Source: Streptomyces sp. LaPpAH-108 | GTDB lineage: Bacteria; Actinomycetota; Actinomycetes; Streptomycetales; Streptomycetaceae | Assembly (NCBI RefSeq): GCF_000373625.1 | Contig: NZ_KB891995.1 | Span: 416,881 to 480,880 of the forward strand | DNA: 64,000 nt | Direction: 5' to 3' | The notes under the pieces: model-generated | Database searches by the model: none | What the model saw: only the letters and a program-made list of their open reading frames with translations | What the model was told of the DNA's origin: nothing | Shown here: in pieces, positions 28,634-36,271 of the stretch | Layout of the letters: every line of letters starts with the position of its first letter | How positions within the stretch are numbered: position 1 is the stretch's first letter | Position numbers and translations under genes: made by a program

Positions 28634-30445
28634 ATGGCGAGAGACGGAACCGACGGCCTGCGCATCCTTCCCGAACTGGTCCGGGGACGTAAGGCCCTGG
28701 TCGGCTCGGCGGTGGTGCTGAGCCTGCTGTCGGCGGCGGCCACGCTCGTACTGCCCCTCCTGGTGCACGACCTCGTGGTCGCCCTCACCGGGGGCCACGC
28801 TCTGCTCGGTCCGGTCGCCAGGATGGCGGCGCTCGCCCTCGCGGCCGCCGTGGCCTCGGCCCTCTCCGGATATCTGCTCGCCCGCGCCGGTGAGAGCATG
28901 GTCGCGGGGATCAGGTCCGCCGTCGTGGGCCATGTCCTGCGGATGCGGCTGGGCGACGTACGGCGCGAGGGCACCGGCAACCTGGTCGCCCGGGTCAGCT
29001 CCGACAGCTCCCAGCTGCGGTCCGTGGTGGACGTGGGCGCCGCCCAGCTGCCCAGCTCCGCGGTACTGGTCGTCGGAACCCTCGTGGTGATGGGCTTCCT
29101 GGACTGGGTGCTGCTGCTCGTCGTCGCCGGGACCTTCGCCGTCGCCGCGGCCGGGATCGGTCTGCCGATGCGTGCGCTGCGCCGCGGGGTGGAACGCCAG
29201 CAGACCGCCATCGGCCGGATGTCGCAGCAGCTGACCGCCGCGGTGCTGGCGCTGCCGACCATCAAGGCGTTCAAGGCCGAGCGGCAGACGGCGGCGGAAC
29301 TGTCCGGCAGCGTCGACGGAGCCGCCGCCGCCGCGGTGTCCGTCGCCCGGACCCAGGCGCTCACCGGTCCCGTCATGCAGTTGGGACAGCAGCTGGCGAT
29401 CGTCGGCACCATGGTGGCCAGCGGGGTGCGGCTGGGCGACGGGACGCTGTCCGCGGGGGACTTCGCGGCCTTCCTCGTCTATCTCCTCCAGCTGATCTCA
29501 CCCCTGACCACACTCATCGCCGGCGTCGCCCGGATGCAGACCGGGCTGGCGGCACGGGGGCGGCTGGGCAGCGTCCTGGCCATGCCGACGGAGCAGAGCG
29601 AGGCGGACGGGGGACGGCACGAGGGCCTCGGCGGGGAGGAGGCACGGACCGCACCGGTGGTTCCGGCCGAGACCCCCGCCGTGGTCTTCGACCGGGTCTC
29701 CTGTGCCTACGAAGGCGCGGGCTCCGAGCGGCCCGTCGTCGACCAGGTCTCCTTCACCGTCGGCAGGCGCGGGCTCACGGCGCTCGTCGGCCCCTCGGGT
29801 GCGGGCAAGACCAGCCTTCTCTCGCTCGTCGAGGGCTTCCTCCGGCCGACGGAGGGCCGACTGAGCGTCCTCGGCCGGGAGGTGACGGAGTGGCCGCTGG
29901 ACGAGCTGCGGGACCGGATCACCTACCTCGACCAGGGCTTCACCCTGGTGGAGGGCACGGTCCGGCACAACCTCACGCTCGGCGGCCGACGGCGCCCCGC
30001 CGACGCGGAACTCTGGGAAGCGCTCGGCCGCGTGGGGCTGCGGCAGGCCGTGGAGCGGCTGCCGGAGGGGCTCGACACCGAGCTGGGCCGCACCCGGGAT
30101 CTCTCCGGCGGCCAGCGGCAGCGGCTCGCCGCGGCCCGTATCCTCCTGCGCCCGGCCGACCTGTTCCTCCTCGACGAGCCCACTTCCCAACTGGACAGCG
30201 AGAACGAGGAGTTGCTGCGTGAACTGCTGGGCGGCCTCGCGCGCACCGGTGCGGTGCTCGTCGTCGCCCACCGCATCTCGACCGTCCAGGCGGCCGACCG
30301 CATCGTGGTCATGGAGGCCGGGCGGGTCACCGCCACCGGCAGCCACGAGGAGTTGATGCGGGACTCCGACTGCTACCGCCGCCTGGTCGAGGGCCAGGCG
30401 CTGCACGGGACCTCCGCCGACACCGCCCCGGTGGGGGCACAGTGA
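28634..30445 (+). CDS. ABC exporter, fused membrane and ATPase domains
   Basis: 603 residues. The N-terminal ~320 form a six-helix type I exporter membrane domain (VLPLLVHDLVVALTGG, AALALAAAVASALSGYLLAR, VGTLVVMGFLDWVLLLVVAG). A Gly/Glu-rich linker leads to the ATPase with Walker A GPSGAGKTS (~386), signature LSGGQRQR (~490), Walker B LFLLDEPTS and the H-loop VVAHRIS. There is no N-terminal C39 peptidase domain, fitting leader removal by the separate M16 proteases. It is likely to export the finished lanthipeptide as a homodimer. The flavoprotein gene overlaps its stop (GTGA). Confidence 0.88.
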   Translation: MARDGTDGLRILPELVRGRKALVGSAVVLSLLSAAATLVLPLLVHDLVVALTGGHALLGPVARMAALALAAAVASALSGYLLARAGESMVAGIRSAVVGHVLRMRLGDVRREGTGNLVARVSSDSSQLRSVVDVGAAQLPSSAVLVVGTLVVMGFLDWVLLLVVAGTFAVAAAGIGLPMRALRRGVERQQTAIGRMSQQLTAAVLALPTIKAFKAERQTAAELSGSVDGAAAAAVSVARTQALTGPVMQLGQQLAIVGTMVASGVRLGDGTLSAGDFAAFLVYLLQLISPLTTLIAGVARMQTGLAARGRLGSVLAMPTEQSEADGGRHEGLGGEEARTAPVVPAETPAVVFDRVSCAYEGAGSERPVVDQVSFTVGRRGLTALVGPSGAGKTSLLSLVEGFLRPTEGRLSVLGREVTEWPLDELRDRITYLDQGFTLVEGTVRHNLTLGGRRRPADAELWEALGRVGLRQAVERLPEGLDTELGRTRDLSGGQRQRLAAARILLRPADLFLLDEPTSQLDSENEELLRELLGGLARTGAVLVVAHRISTVQAADRIVVMEAGRVTATGSHEELMRDSDCYRRLVEGQALHGTSADTAPVGAQ

Positions 30446-31113
30446 GCGGCGTGGACCGGCCCGTGGAGCACACCGGGGCCGCCCCGGCCGGGCAGCCCCC
30501 GGCCCTGGGCCTGGAGCGGCTGCTCCTCATCGGCACCGGCTCCATCGGCGCGGCGCACCTGCCGTACTGGGTCACCTGGCTGCGGCTCTACCACCCAGGT
30601 GTCGAGCTGCGGATCGTGCTCACCGCGGCCGCCGAGCGGTTCGTCACCCGGCAGGCGCTCGTGCCGCTCGCCCACGCCCCCGTGCTCCAGGACCGGTGGC
30701 CGGACGAACCGGCCGAACAGCCGCTCCACGTCGACCTGTCGCTGTGGGCCGACGCCGTGGTGGTCTGCCCGGCCACCCTGAACTACGTCGCCCGCCTCGC
30801 CCTCGGCCTGGGCGACAGCCCGTCCGTCCTCGCCCTGCAGTGCACCGGGGCGGCGGTCGCCGTCGCCCCCGCCCTGCCACCGGGCGGCGCGCGGAGCCCG
30901 GCCTACCTCGGCCACGTCCGTGCCCTGCGGGAGCGGGACAACGTGGTCGTGGTCCCGCCGGTCCCCGGCCACAGCGCGGCCACCGGCCGTCGCGACGGCT
31001 GGCCCGCCGCCCCCCTGCCCGCGGTGCTGCGCGAGGTGGACGCGCTGCGCACCCGGCTCCGTACGCCCTCTCATCCGCCGAGTACCGCCACGAACACGGA
31101 GGCAACCGTATGA
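30442..31113 (+). CDS. Flavoprotein cysteine decarboxylase (LanD-like)
   Basis: 223 residues of the homo-oligomeric flavin Cys decarboxylase family. The catalytic His is in LHVDLSLWADAVVVCPATLN at ~95; the usual PASANT motif is PATLNY here; the N-terminal Rossmann-like strand is LLLIGTGSIGAAHLPYW. The family oxidatively decarboxylates a C-terminal cysteine to an enethiol, which then attacks a dehydro-residue to form an AviCys or AviMeCys ring. Both precursors end in Cys, fitting this. GTG overlaps the exporter stop, and its own stop overlaps the methyltransferase start. Confidence 0.85.
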   Translation: MSGVDRPVEHTGAAPAGQPPALGLERLLLIGTGSIGAAHLPYWVTWLRLYHPGVELRIVLTAAAERFVTRQALVPLAHAPVLQDRWPDEPAEQPLHVDLSLWADAVVVCPATLNYVARLALGLGDSPSVLALQCTGAAVAVAPALPPGGARSPAYLGHVRALRERDNVVVVPPVPGHSAATGRRDGWPAAPLPAVLREVDALRTRLRTPSHPPSTATNTEATV

Positions 31114-31904
31114 CCACGCAGACCCCGCCCACGACGGCCGAGCACCCGGCGCAGGACCCGGCATCCGGGACGCGGGACAGCGGCGCCTACGGGGATTCGC
31201 TCGCCGGGATCTACGACCTGCTCTATCCGGCCGGTCCCGAGGTCGCCCTCGTCGCCGACTTCGTGCACAGCCTGCGCCCGGCCCCGGCGACCCTGCTGGA
31301 ACTCGGCGTCGGAACCGGCCGGCTGGCCGTTCCGCTGGCCGAGCGCGGCTTCCGCGTGCACGGGGTGGACTCCTCGCCGCAGATGCTGCGCAGACTGGCG
31401 GAGAACGACCACACGGGCACCGTCACCAGCAGCGTGGGCGACTTCGCGGCGAGCACGGTCGGACGCCGGTTCGACGTGGTGCTGCTGGCGCTCAACACCC
31501 TCTTCATGCTGCCGACCCAGGAGCAGCAGATCGCCGCGCTGCGCAACATCCGCGAGCAGCTGGCCGACACCGGCGTCGCCGTGCTGGAGATGTACGAGCC
31601 GATGGTCTTCCACGGGCTGGACGAGCCGTCCGTCAAGGTGCACCACCTGGCGCCGGACTCCCTGGTCGTCGACACCGTGCAGGTGAGCCGGTCCCAGCAG
31701 ACCGCCCTGGTGGTCCACACCGTCCTCGGACCCGGCACCGTCCGCAAGGTGCCGGAGGTCAGCCGGTACGCATGGCCGTCGGAGTTCGCGCTGATGGCGC
31801 GGCTGGCCGGGCTGCGGATCACCGGACGCTGGAGCGACTGGCAGCGGACCCCCGTCACCGAGCAGTCGCAGCGGTACATCTGCGTGCTGGAGCGGGAAGC
31901 GTGA
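31110..31904 (+). CDS. SAM-dependent methyltransferase
   Basis: A 264-residue class I methyltransferase. Motif I is LLELGVGTGRLAVPLAERG (residues ~61-79), followed by VHGVDSSPQMLRRL, DVVLLALNTLFMLPTQEQQ and LEMYEPMVFHGLDEPSVKVH. Its position between the decarboxylase and F420-type reductase genes matches the α-N-methyltransferase of lexapeptide-type and other lanthidin clusters, so N,N-dimethylation of the released core N-terminus is the likely reaction; this is inference. Start ATG overlaps the upstream stop (ATGA) and its end overlaps the next start (GTGA). Confidence 0.85.
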   Translation: MTTQTPPTTAEHPAQDPASGTRDSGAYGDSLAGIYDLLYPAGPEVALVADFVHSLRPAPATLLELGVGTGRLAVPLAERGFRVHGVDSSPQMLRRLAENDHTGTVTSSVGDFAASTVGRRFDVVLLALNTLFMLPTQEQQIAALRNIREQLADTGVAVLEMYEPMVFHGLDEPSVKVHHLAPDSLVVDTVQVSRSQQTALVVHTVLGPGTVRKVPEVSRYAWPSEFALMARLAGLRITGRWSDWQRTPVTEQSQRYICVLEREA

Positions 31905-32926
31905 CGGCCGCGGAGAGCGCCCGGCCCGGTGCGGACGGTACGAAGGACCTGTCCGTCCTCTTCCCCGTGTCGCCGACGGAACCCGGCGCGGTGCTCGACT
32001 TCGCGCGACTGGTGGGGAGTTCAGGCGCGCGCAGGCTGTGGCTGGGTCAGTCGCTGACGCTGGAGCCGCACCAGGTCATGGCGTACGCCGCCGGGGCGGG
32101 CGTCCGGGTCGCCGTGGGCACCAGCGTGACGCTGGCCCCGCTGCGCCACCCCTACGAGGCCGCGCTCCAGGCGCGCAGCGTCGCCGCGATGACCGGGCAG
32201 CCCTACGTCGCCGGGTACGGCGCCGGGGCGCCGGTGTTCCAGTCGGCGCTGCGCGGCGGCCCGTACGCGAGTCCGCGGACGGCCATGCGCGAGTACCTCT
32301 CCGTCGTACGGGCGCTGCTCGCGGGAGAGCGGGTGCGGTTCGGCGGTGACTACTACTCGCTGCACGCCGGACTTGTCGGCATGGAGCATCCGCCGGTGGA
32401 GGTCGGCGCCGGGGTGTTGCGCCCCGCCATGGCGCGCACGGTCGGCGGCGTGGCCGATGTGGCGATCACCTGGATGACGCCGCCCGGCTATGTGGAGAAG
32501 ACCCTGCTTCCGGCACTGGCCGAGGGCGCGGAGCAGGCCGGGCGGGAGACGGTTCCCCGGGTGGCGGCGGTGGTCCATGTGGCCGTGGAGCGCGAGGACC
32601 GCGACCCCGGCCGACTGGCCCTCCTCGCCGCCTCCGCCCACCTGAGCGCACCCCACTACACCGACATGCTGCGCCGTGCCGGTGTCCCCGTGGACCCGGC
32701 CGACCCGGCGGCGGGCGCCCGGATGCTCGTCGACTCCGGGGTTTTCGTCACCGGCACCCCCGCGCGGATCGCCGAGGCGCTCGTCGAGTACCACCGGGCG
32801 GGGGTGGACGAGATCGTCCTCAACGCGGCCGGGGTGCTCTTCGGGGAGGGACACGTCGCCGCGCTGACCGACCTCGGAACGGTCCTGGCGGAGTGGCGGC
32901 GGCGCGGCGGCTTTGGAGGTGAGTGA
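31901..32926 (+). CDS. LLM-class F420-dependent oxidoreductase (LxmJ-like)
   Basis: A 341-residue TIM-barrel enzyme of the luciferase-like monooxygenase group: ARRLWLGQSLTLEPHQVMAY, VRVAVGTSVTLAPLRHPYEA, MTGQPYVAGYGAGAPVF, MREYLSVVRALLAGERVRFG and VTGTPARIAEALVEYHRAGV. Members use F420 or FMN. In lexapeptide biosynthesis the F420H2-dependent LxmJ reduces dehydroalanine to D-Ala; the same role is inferred here from the gene set and from the Ser-rich precursor core. It overlaps both flanking genes. Confidence 0.85.
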   Translation: MTAAESARPGADGTKDLSVLFPVSPTEPGAVLDFARLVGSSGARRLWLGQSLTLEPHQVMAYAAGAGVRVAVGTSVTLAPLRHPYEAALQARSVAAMTGQPYVAGYGAGAPVFQSALRGGPYASPRTAMREYLSVVRALLAGERVRFGGDYYSLHAGLVGMEHPPVEVGAGVLRPAMARTVGGVADVAITWMTPPGYVEKTLLPALAEGAEQAGRETVPRVAAVVHVAVEREDRDPGRLALLAASAHLSAPHYTDMLRRAGVPVDPADPAAGARMLVDSGVFVTGTPARIAEALVEYHRAGVDEIVLNAAGVLFGEGHVAALTDLGTVLAEWRRRGGFGGE

Positions 32927-33857
32927 CCGGGACTCGCCTCTTCTCACGTACGGGACCGGGCTGGTGCGCACCTCCGTGTTCCGCGTGGACGACGGGCGGT
33001 TCGCCTGGGAGCGGGCGCCGGGCCCCACGCCGGGCGCCGCCCTGGCGTTCCCGGCCCCCGAGGCGGCGCGCGCGATGGCGGAGGCGGGGCGGACCGGTGG
33101 GGTGCGGCCCGCGCTGCCGTCCCGGTGCGGCCGCCCCCACGTCCTGCGCTACGACGTCCCCGGTGTCTTCTCCGCGGCCCGGCTGCTGCGCATGCCCGAT
33201 CCGGCGGTGCCCGCCCTGGTGGCGGAGGCACTGCGGGGCACCGGGCGGCTGCTCGCCCTGCTGCACCGGGCCGCCCCGGTGGGCGTGGCCGACGGGCCGC
33301 CGCCGGGGGTGCGGCGGCTGCGGCGCTGGCTGCGCACCGGCGACGGACCGGGCGCGGCGCCCCGGTTGTACGAGGCGCTGGCGGCGCGGCTGGGTGAGCG
33401 CCGGTGGCGGCGGGCCGGGGAGCTGGGCGACTGGACGGTGTGGGAGGGCGGCACACCGCTGCACGGAGCTCCCGGTCTGGGCGGTCTTGTGCCCTCCCCG
33501 TACCTGGGCCGGGCCGCGCTGCTGACGGGTGAGGAACTCGCCACCGGGATACCGGAGTTCGACGTGGGCTGGCTGCTGGGCGAGCTGGCCGAGCTGCGCG
33601 CCGCCGCCCGGCTCGGCCTCGGTGGCGCCGCGCCCCACGACTATGCGGCCCTGGCGCGGGCCGTCCACGAGGGGTACGGCTCGGCCGCGCCGGACGGGCT
33701 CGTGCGGACCGCGCTCGGCGGGGCGGCGGTGCTGCGGGTCCTCACCCATGTGCACGACTTCGCCGCCTACGTCGGCTGGCACGACGACCTCACCGCCTAC
33801 CTGGAGCTCCTGGCGGATCTCCTTGACTCGGACGGTGCCGCCGCCACGTGCTGGTGA
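32919..33857 (+). CDS. Third synthetase component, degenerate APH-like (LxmX/TvaE-like position)
   Basis: About 312 residues. No complete catalytic motif is visible, but the C-terminal part (LLTGEELATGIPEFDVGWLL, then GELAELRAAARLG) resembles the end of aminoglycoside-phosphotransferase folds. Class V lanthipeptide and thioamitide clusters carry a third such protein beside the kinase and HopA1 protein, thought to act in ring formation; this gene fills that slot by position and size. The start is unclear: GTG 32919 or TTG 32913, both overlapping the LLM oxidoreductase gene and sitting in GGAGGTGAG. Composition is very GC-rich. Confidence 0.6.
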   Translation: MSDRDSPLLTYGTGLVRTSVFRVDDGRFAWERAPGPTPGAALAFPAPEAARAMAEAGRTGGVRPALPSRCGRPHVLRYDVPGVFSAARLLRMPDPAVPALVAEALRGTGRLLALLHRAAPVGVADGPPPGVRRLRRWLRTGDGPGAAPRLYEALAARLGERRWRRAGELGDWTVWEGGTPLHGAPGLGGLVPSPYLGRAALLTGEELATGIPEFDVGWLLGELAELRAAARLGLGGAAPHDYAALARAVHEGYGSAAPDGLVRTALGGAAVLRVLTHVHDFAAYVGWHDDLTAYLELLADLLDSDGAAATCW

Positions 33858-33869
33858 CGAACCATTTCA

Positions 33870-33899
33870 TTGAGAAAACTCGACAAAGTGTTGTGTTAA
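33870..33899 (+). promoter_or_regulatory. Promoter of the second transporter unit
   Basis: TTGAGA (33870-33875), an 18-bp spacer and TGTTAA (33894-33899), in an AT-rich patch between the LxmX-like gene and the ABC ATPase. The -10 overlaps the palindrome centred at 33897. Confidence 0.5.
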
Positions 33900-33926
33900 C
33901 GCAACGCTCTTGTCAGTGTGGTGACA
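33888..33926. promoter_or_regulatory. Two palindromic operator candidates before the ABC-2 genes
   Basis: GTGTTGTGTTAACGCAACGC (33888-33907) is a 20-bp palindrome in which every mismatch is a purine or pyrimidine transition; its centre GTTAAC is exact. TGTCA-N6-TGACA (33911-33926) follows. Both sit at or just after the predicted -10, where a repressor would block transcription. Confidence 0.5.
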
Positions 33927-33954
33927 CAGGGGAATCTCGACCCAGGGGAAGCAC

Positions 33955-34926
33955 ATGCTCGACAAGACAGACGCGATGCTGGACATCGTCGGCATCGGCA
34001 AGAGATACGGCAGGCGCCCGGTCCTGGAGGACATGTCGTTCTCCGCGCGGCCCGGCGAGCTGTTCGGGTTCGTCGGCGGCAACGGCGCCGGAAAGACCAC
34101 GACGATGCGGATCATCCTCGGGGTGCTCGCCCCGGACTCCGGCGAGGTCCGGTGGAAGGGCGGGCCCGTCACCGTCGAGTCCCGCGGCCGGATCGGCTAC
34201 ATGCCCGAGGAGCGCGGCCTCTACCCCAAGATGGGCGTCCTGGACCAGCTCCGCTACCTGGCGGAACTGCACGGCCTGCCGCGCCGCCGGGCCCGCGCGG
34301 CCGCACGGCACTGGGCGGACCGGCTCGGTCTCGCCGACCGTCTCGGCGACGAGGTGCAGAGCCTCAGCCTCGGCAACCAGCAGCGCGTCCAGCTGGCCGC
34401 CGCGCTGGTCCACGACCCCGAACTCCTGGTGCTCGACGAGCCGTTCTCGGGCCTCGACCCGTCCGCCGTCGATGTGATGACCGAGGTGCTGCGGGAGAAG
34501 GCCCACGACGGCGTCCCCGTGCTGTTCTCCAGCCATCAGCTCGACCTCGTGGAGCGGGTGTGCGACCGGGTCGGCATCGTCAGCGGCGGCCGGATGGAGG
34601 CGTGCGGCACCATCGGCGAGCTGCGCGGGACGCGCGGCGTCCGCCTGGTCGTGGACGCGCCCGAGGCGCCCGTCGGCTGGGCCGACGGCATCGACGGGGT
34701 GCGCGCGGCGCGCCGCGACGGCACCCGCACCCATGTGGAGCTGGCACCTGGCGCGGACGACCAGGCCGTCCTGCGGGCGGCCGTCGCCACCGGGCCGGTG
34801 CACGAGTTCGCCCGCGAACACCCGCGGCTGAGCGAGCTGTTCCGGGCGGTGGTGACCGCCTCGGCGGACCCCGGCGACCCACCCGGCGACCGGGCCGCGA
34901 CGACCCCGCTGAGGAGTGCGGCATGA
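33955..34926 (+). CDS. ABC transporter ATPase (NatA-like)
   Basis: A 323-residue ATP-binding subunit: IVGIGKRYGRRPVLEDMSFS, Walker A GGNGAGKTTT at ~42, signature LSLGNQQRVQ, Walker B LLVLDEPFSGLD and H-loop FSSHQLDL. The last ~80 residues form a separate C-terminal domain (VRLVVDAPEAPVGWADG). It pairs with the permease downstream, whose start overlaps its stop (ATGA). The ribosome site is AGGGGAA. The unit has its own promoter with palindromes, suggesting separate induction, perhaps as self-protection. Confidence 0.9.
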   Translation: MLDKTDAMLDIVGIGKRYGRRPVLEDMSFSARPGELFGFVGGNGAGKTTTMRIILGVLAPDSGEVRWKGGPVTVESRGRIGYMPEERGLYPKMGVLDQLRYLAELHGLPRRRARAAARHWADRLGLADRLGDEVQSLSLGNQQRVQLAAALVHDPELLVLDEPFSGLDPSAVDVMTEVLREKAHDGVPVLFSSHQLDLVERVCDRVGIVSGGRMEACGTIGELRGTRGVRLVVDAPEAPVGWADGIDGVRAARRDGTRTHVELAPGADDQAVLRAAVATGPVHEFAREHPRLSELFRAVVTASADPGDPPGDRAATTPLRSAA

Positions 34927-36128
34927 CCGACGCGTCCACCCCCTGCGGACTCTCCCCGGCCCGGGGAGTCGTCCTCGTCGCCCGCCGGGAGATCAGTACC
35001 CGGCTGAAGACCAGGGCGTTCGTGGTGAGCACCCTCGGGCTGCTGTGCGCCCTCGCCGTCTACGCGCTCGTCGTGGTCTTCGTCGGTGACGACACCCGGA
35101 CCGTGGGACTCGACCAGCGGGCCCGGGAGCTGCGGCCCGTGCTGGCGGCCACCGCCGAAGGACAGGGCCAGGAGATCGAGTTCCGGCAGGTGCCGGACCG
35201 CGCGGCCGCCGAGGAGCAGCTTCGCGACGGCGACCTGGACGCCTACCTGTACGGACCGCCCGACCGGCCCGGTGTCCTCGTCGAGCGCGCCCTGCCCGAC
35301 CGTCTCGGCCGTGTCGTCCGGGCCGCCGTGCAGCAGCGGGTGGTGGCGGAGGAGCTGGCCCGGGCCGGAATCGGCCAGGAGCGGCTGAGCGACCGGGCCG
35401 AGCGGTCGGCGCCCCGGACCGAGGCGCTGGAGGACTCCCCGGTCGACACCGGTCGGCTGGTCCTCGGTCTCGGCGCGAGCGGCCTGCTCTACCTCTTCCT
35501 CGTCCTGTTCGGCATCGTGGTCGCCCAGAGCGTGGTCGAGGAGAAGTCCAGCCGGGTGGTCGAGCTGCTGCTGTCCGCCGTACGGCCCTGGCAGTTGCTC
35601 ATCGGCAAGGTGATCGGCGTGGGCGTGGTCGGGGCGGTCCAGCTCGTCGTAGTCGGCGGCGCGGCCGTCACGGCCGTCCAGGCCGCCGGTCTCCTGACGC
35701 TGCCCGACCTGGGTGTCGGCACCCTGGGCTGGGTGGCCGTCTGGTACGTCCTCGGCTTCTTCCTCTTCGCCACGATGCTCGCCGCGGCCGCGGCCCGCGT
35801 GTCACGGCAGGAGGAGGTGCAGTCCGTGGTCCAGCCGGTGATGCTGCTGATGGCGGCGCCCTTCGTGCTCGGGATCAGCCTGCTCACCAAGGACCCGATG
35901 CACCCGCTCGTCGAAGCGCTGTCCCTGATCCCGCCGTTCAGCCCGATCCTCATGCCCACCCGCATGGTGATGGGGACCGCGGCGCCCTGGGAGGCCGTGC
36001 TGGCGGTGGTGCTGACGCTGGCGGCCGTCGCCGTGCTCGTCCGGTTCGGCGGCCGGATCTACTCCAACAGCGTGCTCCGCACCGGTGCGCGCGTACGTCT
36101 CGGCGAAGCGCTCTCCCGGAAGGCGTGA
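34923..36128 (+). CDS. ABC-2 transporter permease (NatB-like)
   Basis: 401 residues. One N-terminal helix (FVVSTLGLLCALAVYALVVV), an extracellular domain of ~130 residues (VGLDQRARELRPVLAAT ... ALPDRLGRVV), then five or six helices (LLYLFLVLFGIVVAQSVVEE, KSSRVVELLLSAVRPWQLLI, ATMLAAAAARVSRQEEVQSV). This is the NatB/YhaP topology seen in Na+ or peptide extrusion and in antibiotic self-resistance. With the ATPase it makes a complete transporter, likely immunity or a second export route for the lanthipeptide. Confidence 0.88.
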   Translation: MTDASTPCGLSPARGVVLVARREISTRLKTRAFVVSTLGLLCALAVYALVVVFVGDDTRTVGLDQRARELRPVLAATAEGQGQEIEFRQVPDRAAAEEQLRDGDLDAYLYGPPDRPGVLVERALPDRLGRVVRAAVQQRVVAEELARAGIGQERLSDRAERSAPRTEALEDSPVDTGRLVLGLGASGLLYLFLVLFGIVVAQSVVEEKSSRVVELLLSAVRPWQLLIGKVIGVGVVGAVQLVVVGGAAVTAVQAAGLLTLPDLGVGTLGWVAVWYVLGFFLFATMLAAAAARVSRQEEVQSVVQPVMLLMAAPFVLGISLLTKDPMHPLVEALSLIPPFSPILMPTRMVMGTAAPWEAVLAVVLTLAAVAVLVRFGGRIYSNSVLRTGARVRLGEALSRKA

Positions 36129-36150
36129 GGGCCCGGCACCCGCCGGGCCC
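36129..36150 (+). terminator. Hairpin between permease and micropeptide
   Basis: GGGCCCGGC-ACCC-GCCGGGCCC, a perfect 9-bp stem immediately after the permease stop and 26 nt before the small gene's ATG. It has no T-run; it may be a partial terminator that lowers expression of the small gene, or an RNA processing site. Confidence 0.5.
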
Positions 36151-36176
36151 CGAGGAACCACAACTGGAGGAAACCC

Positions 36177-36260
36177 ATGTCCACACCCATCGTGATCGCC
36201 ATCGCCATCGCGCTGATCATCGCCGTGCTGGCGGGCAACAAGGCCCGCAGGAAGCGCTGA
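36177..36260 (+). CDS. 27-residue cationic membrane micropeptide
   Basis: Sequence starts MSTPIVIAIAIALIIAVLAG and ends NKARRKR. An uninterrupted hydrophobic helix from residues 5-20 is followed by a positively charged tail, giving an N-out or N-in single-pass topology set by KARRKR. The ATG is preceded by GGAGGAA at 4-nt spacing, the strongest ribosome site in the cluster. It lies 48 bases after the permease and before the convergent M16 gene. Probably a transporter-associated or immunity peptide; no family recognised. Confidence 0.65.
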   Translation: MSTPIVIAIAIALIIAVLAGNKARRKR

Positions 36261-36271
36261 CCGGCGCCCCC

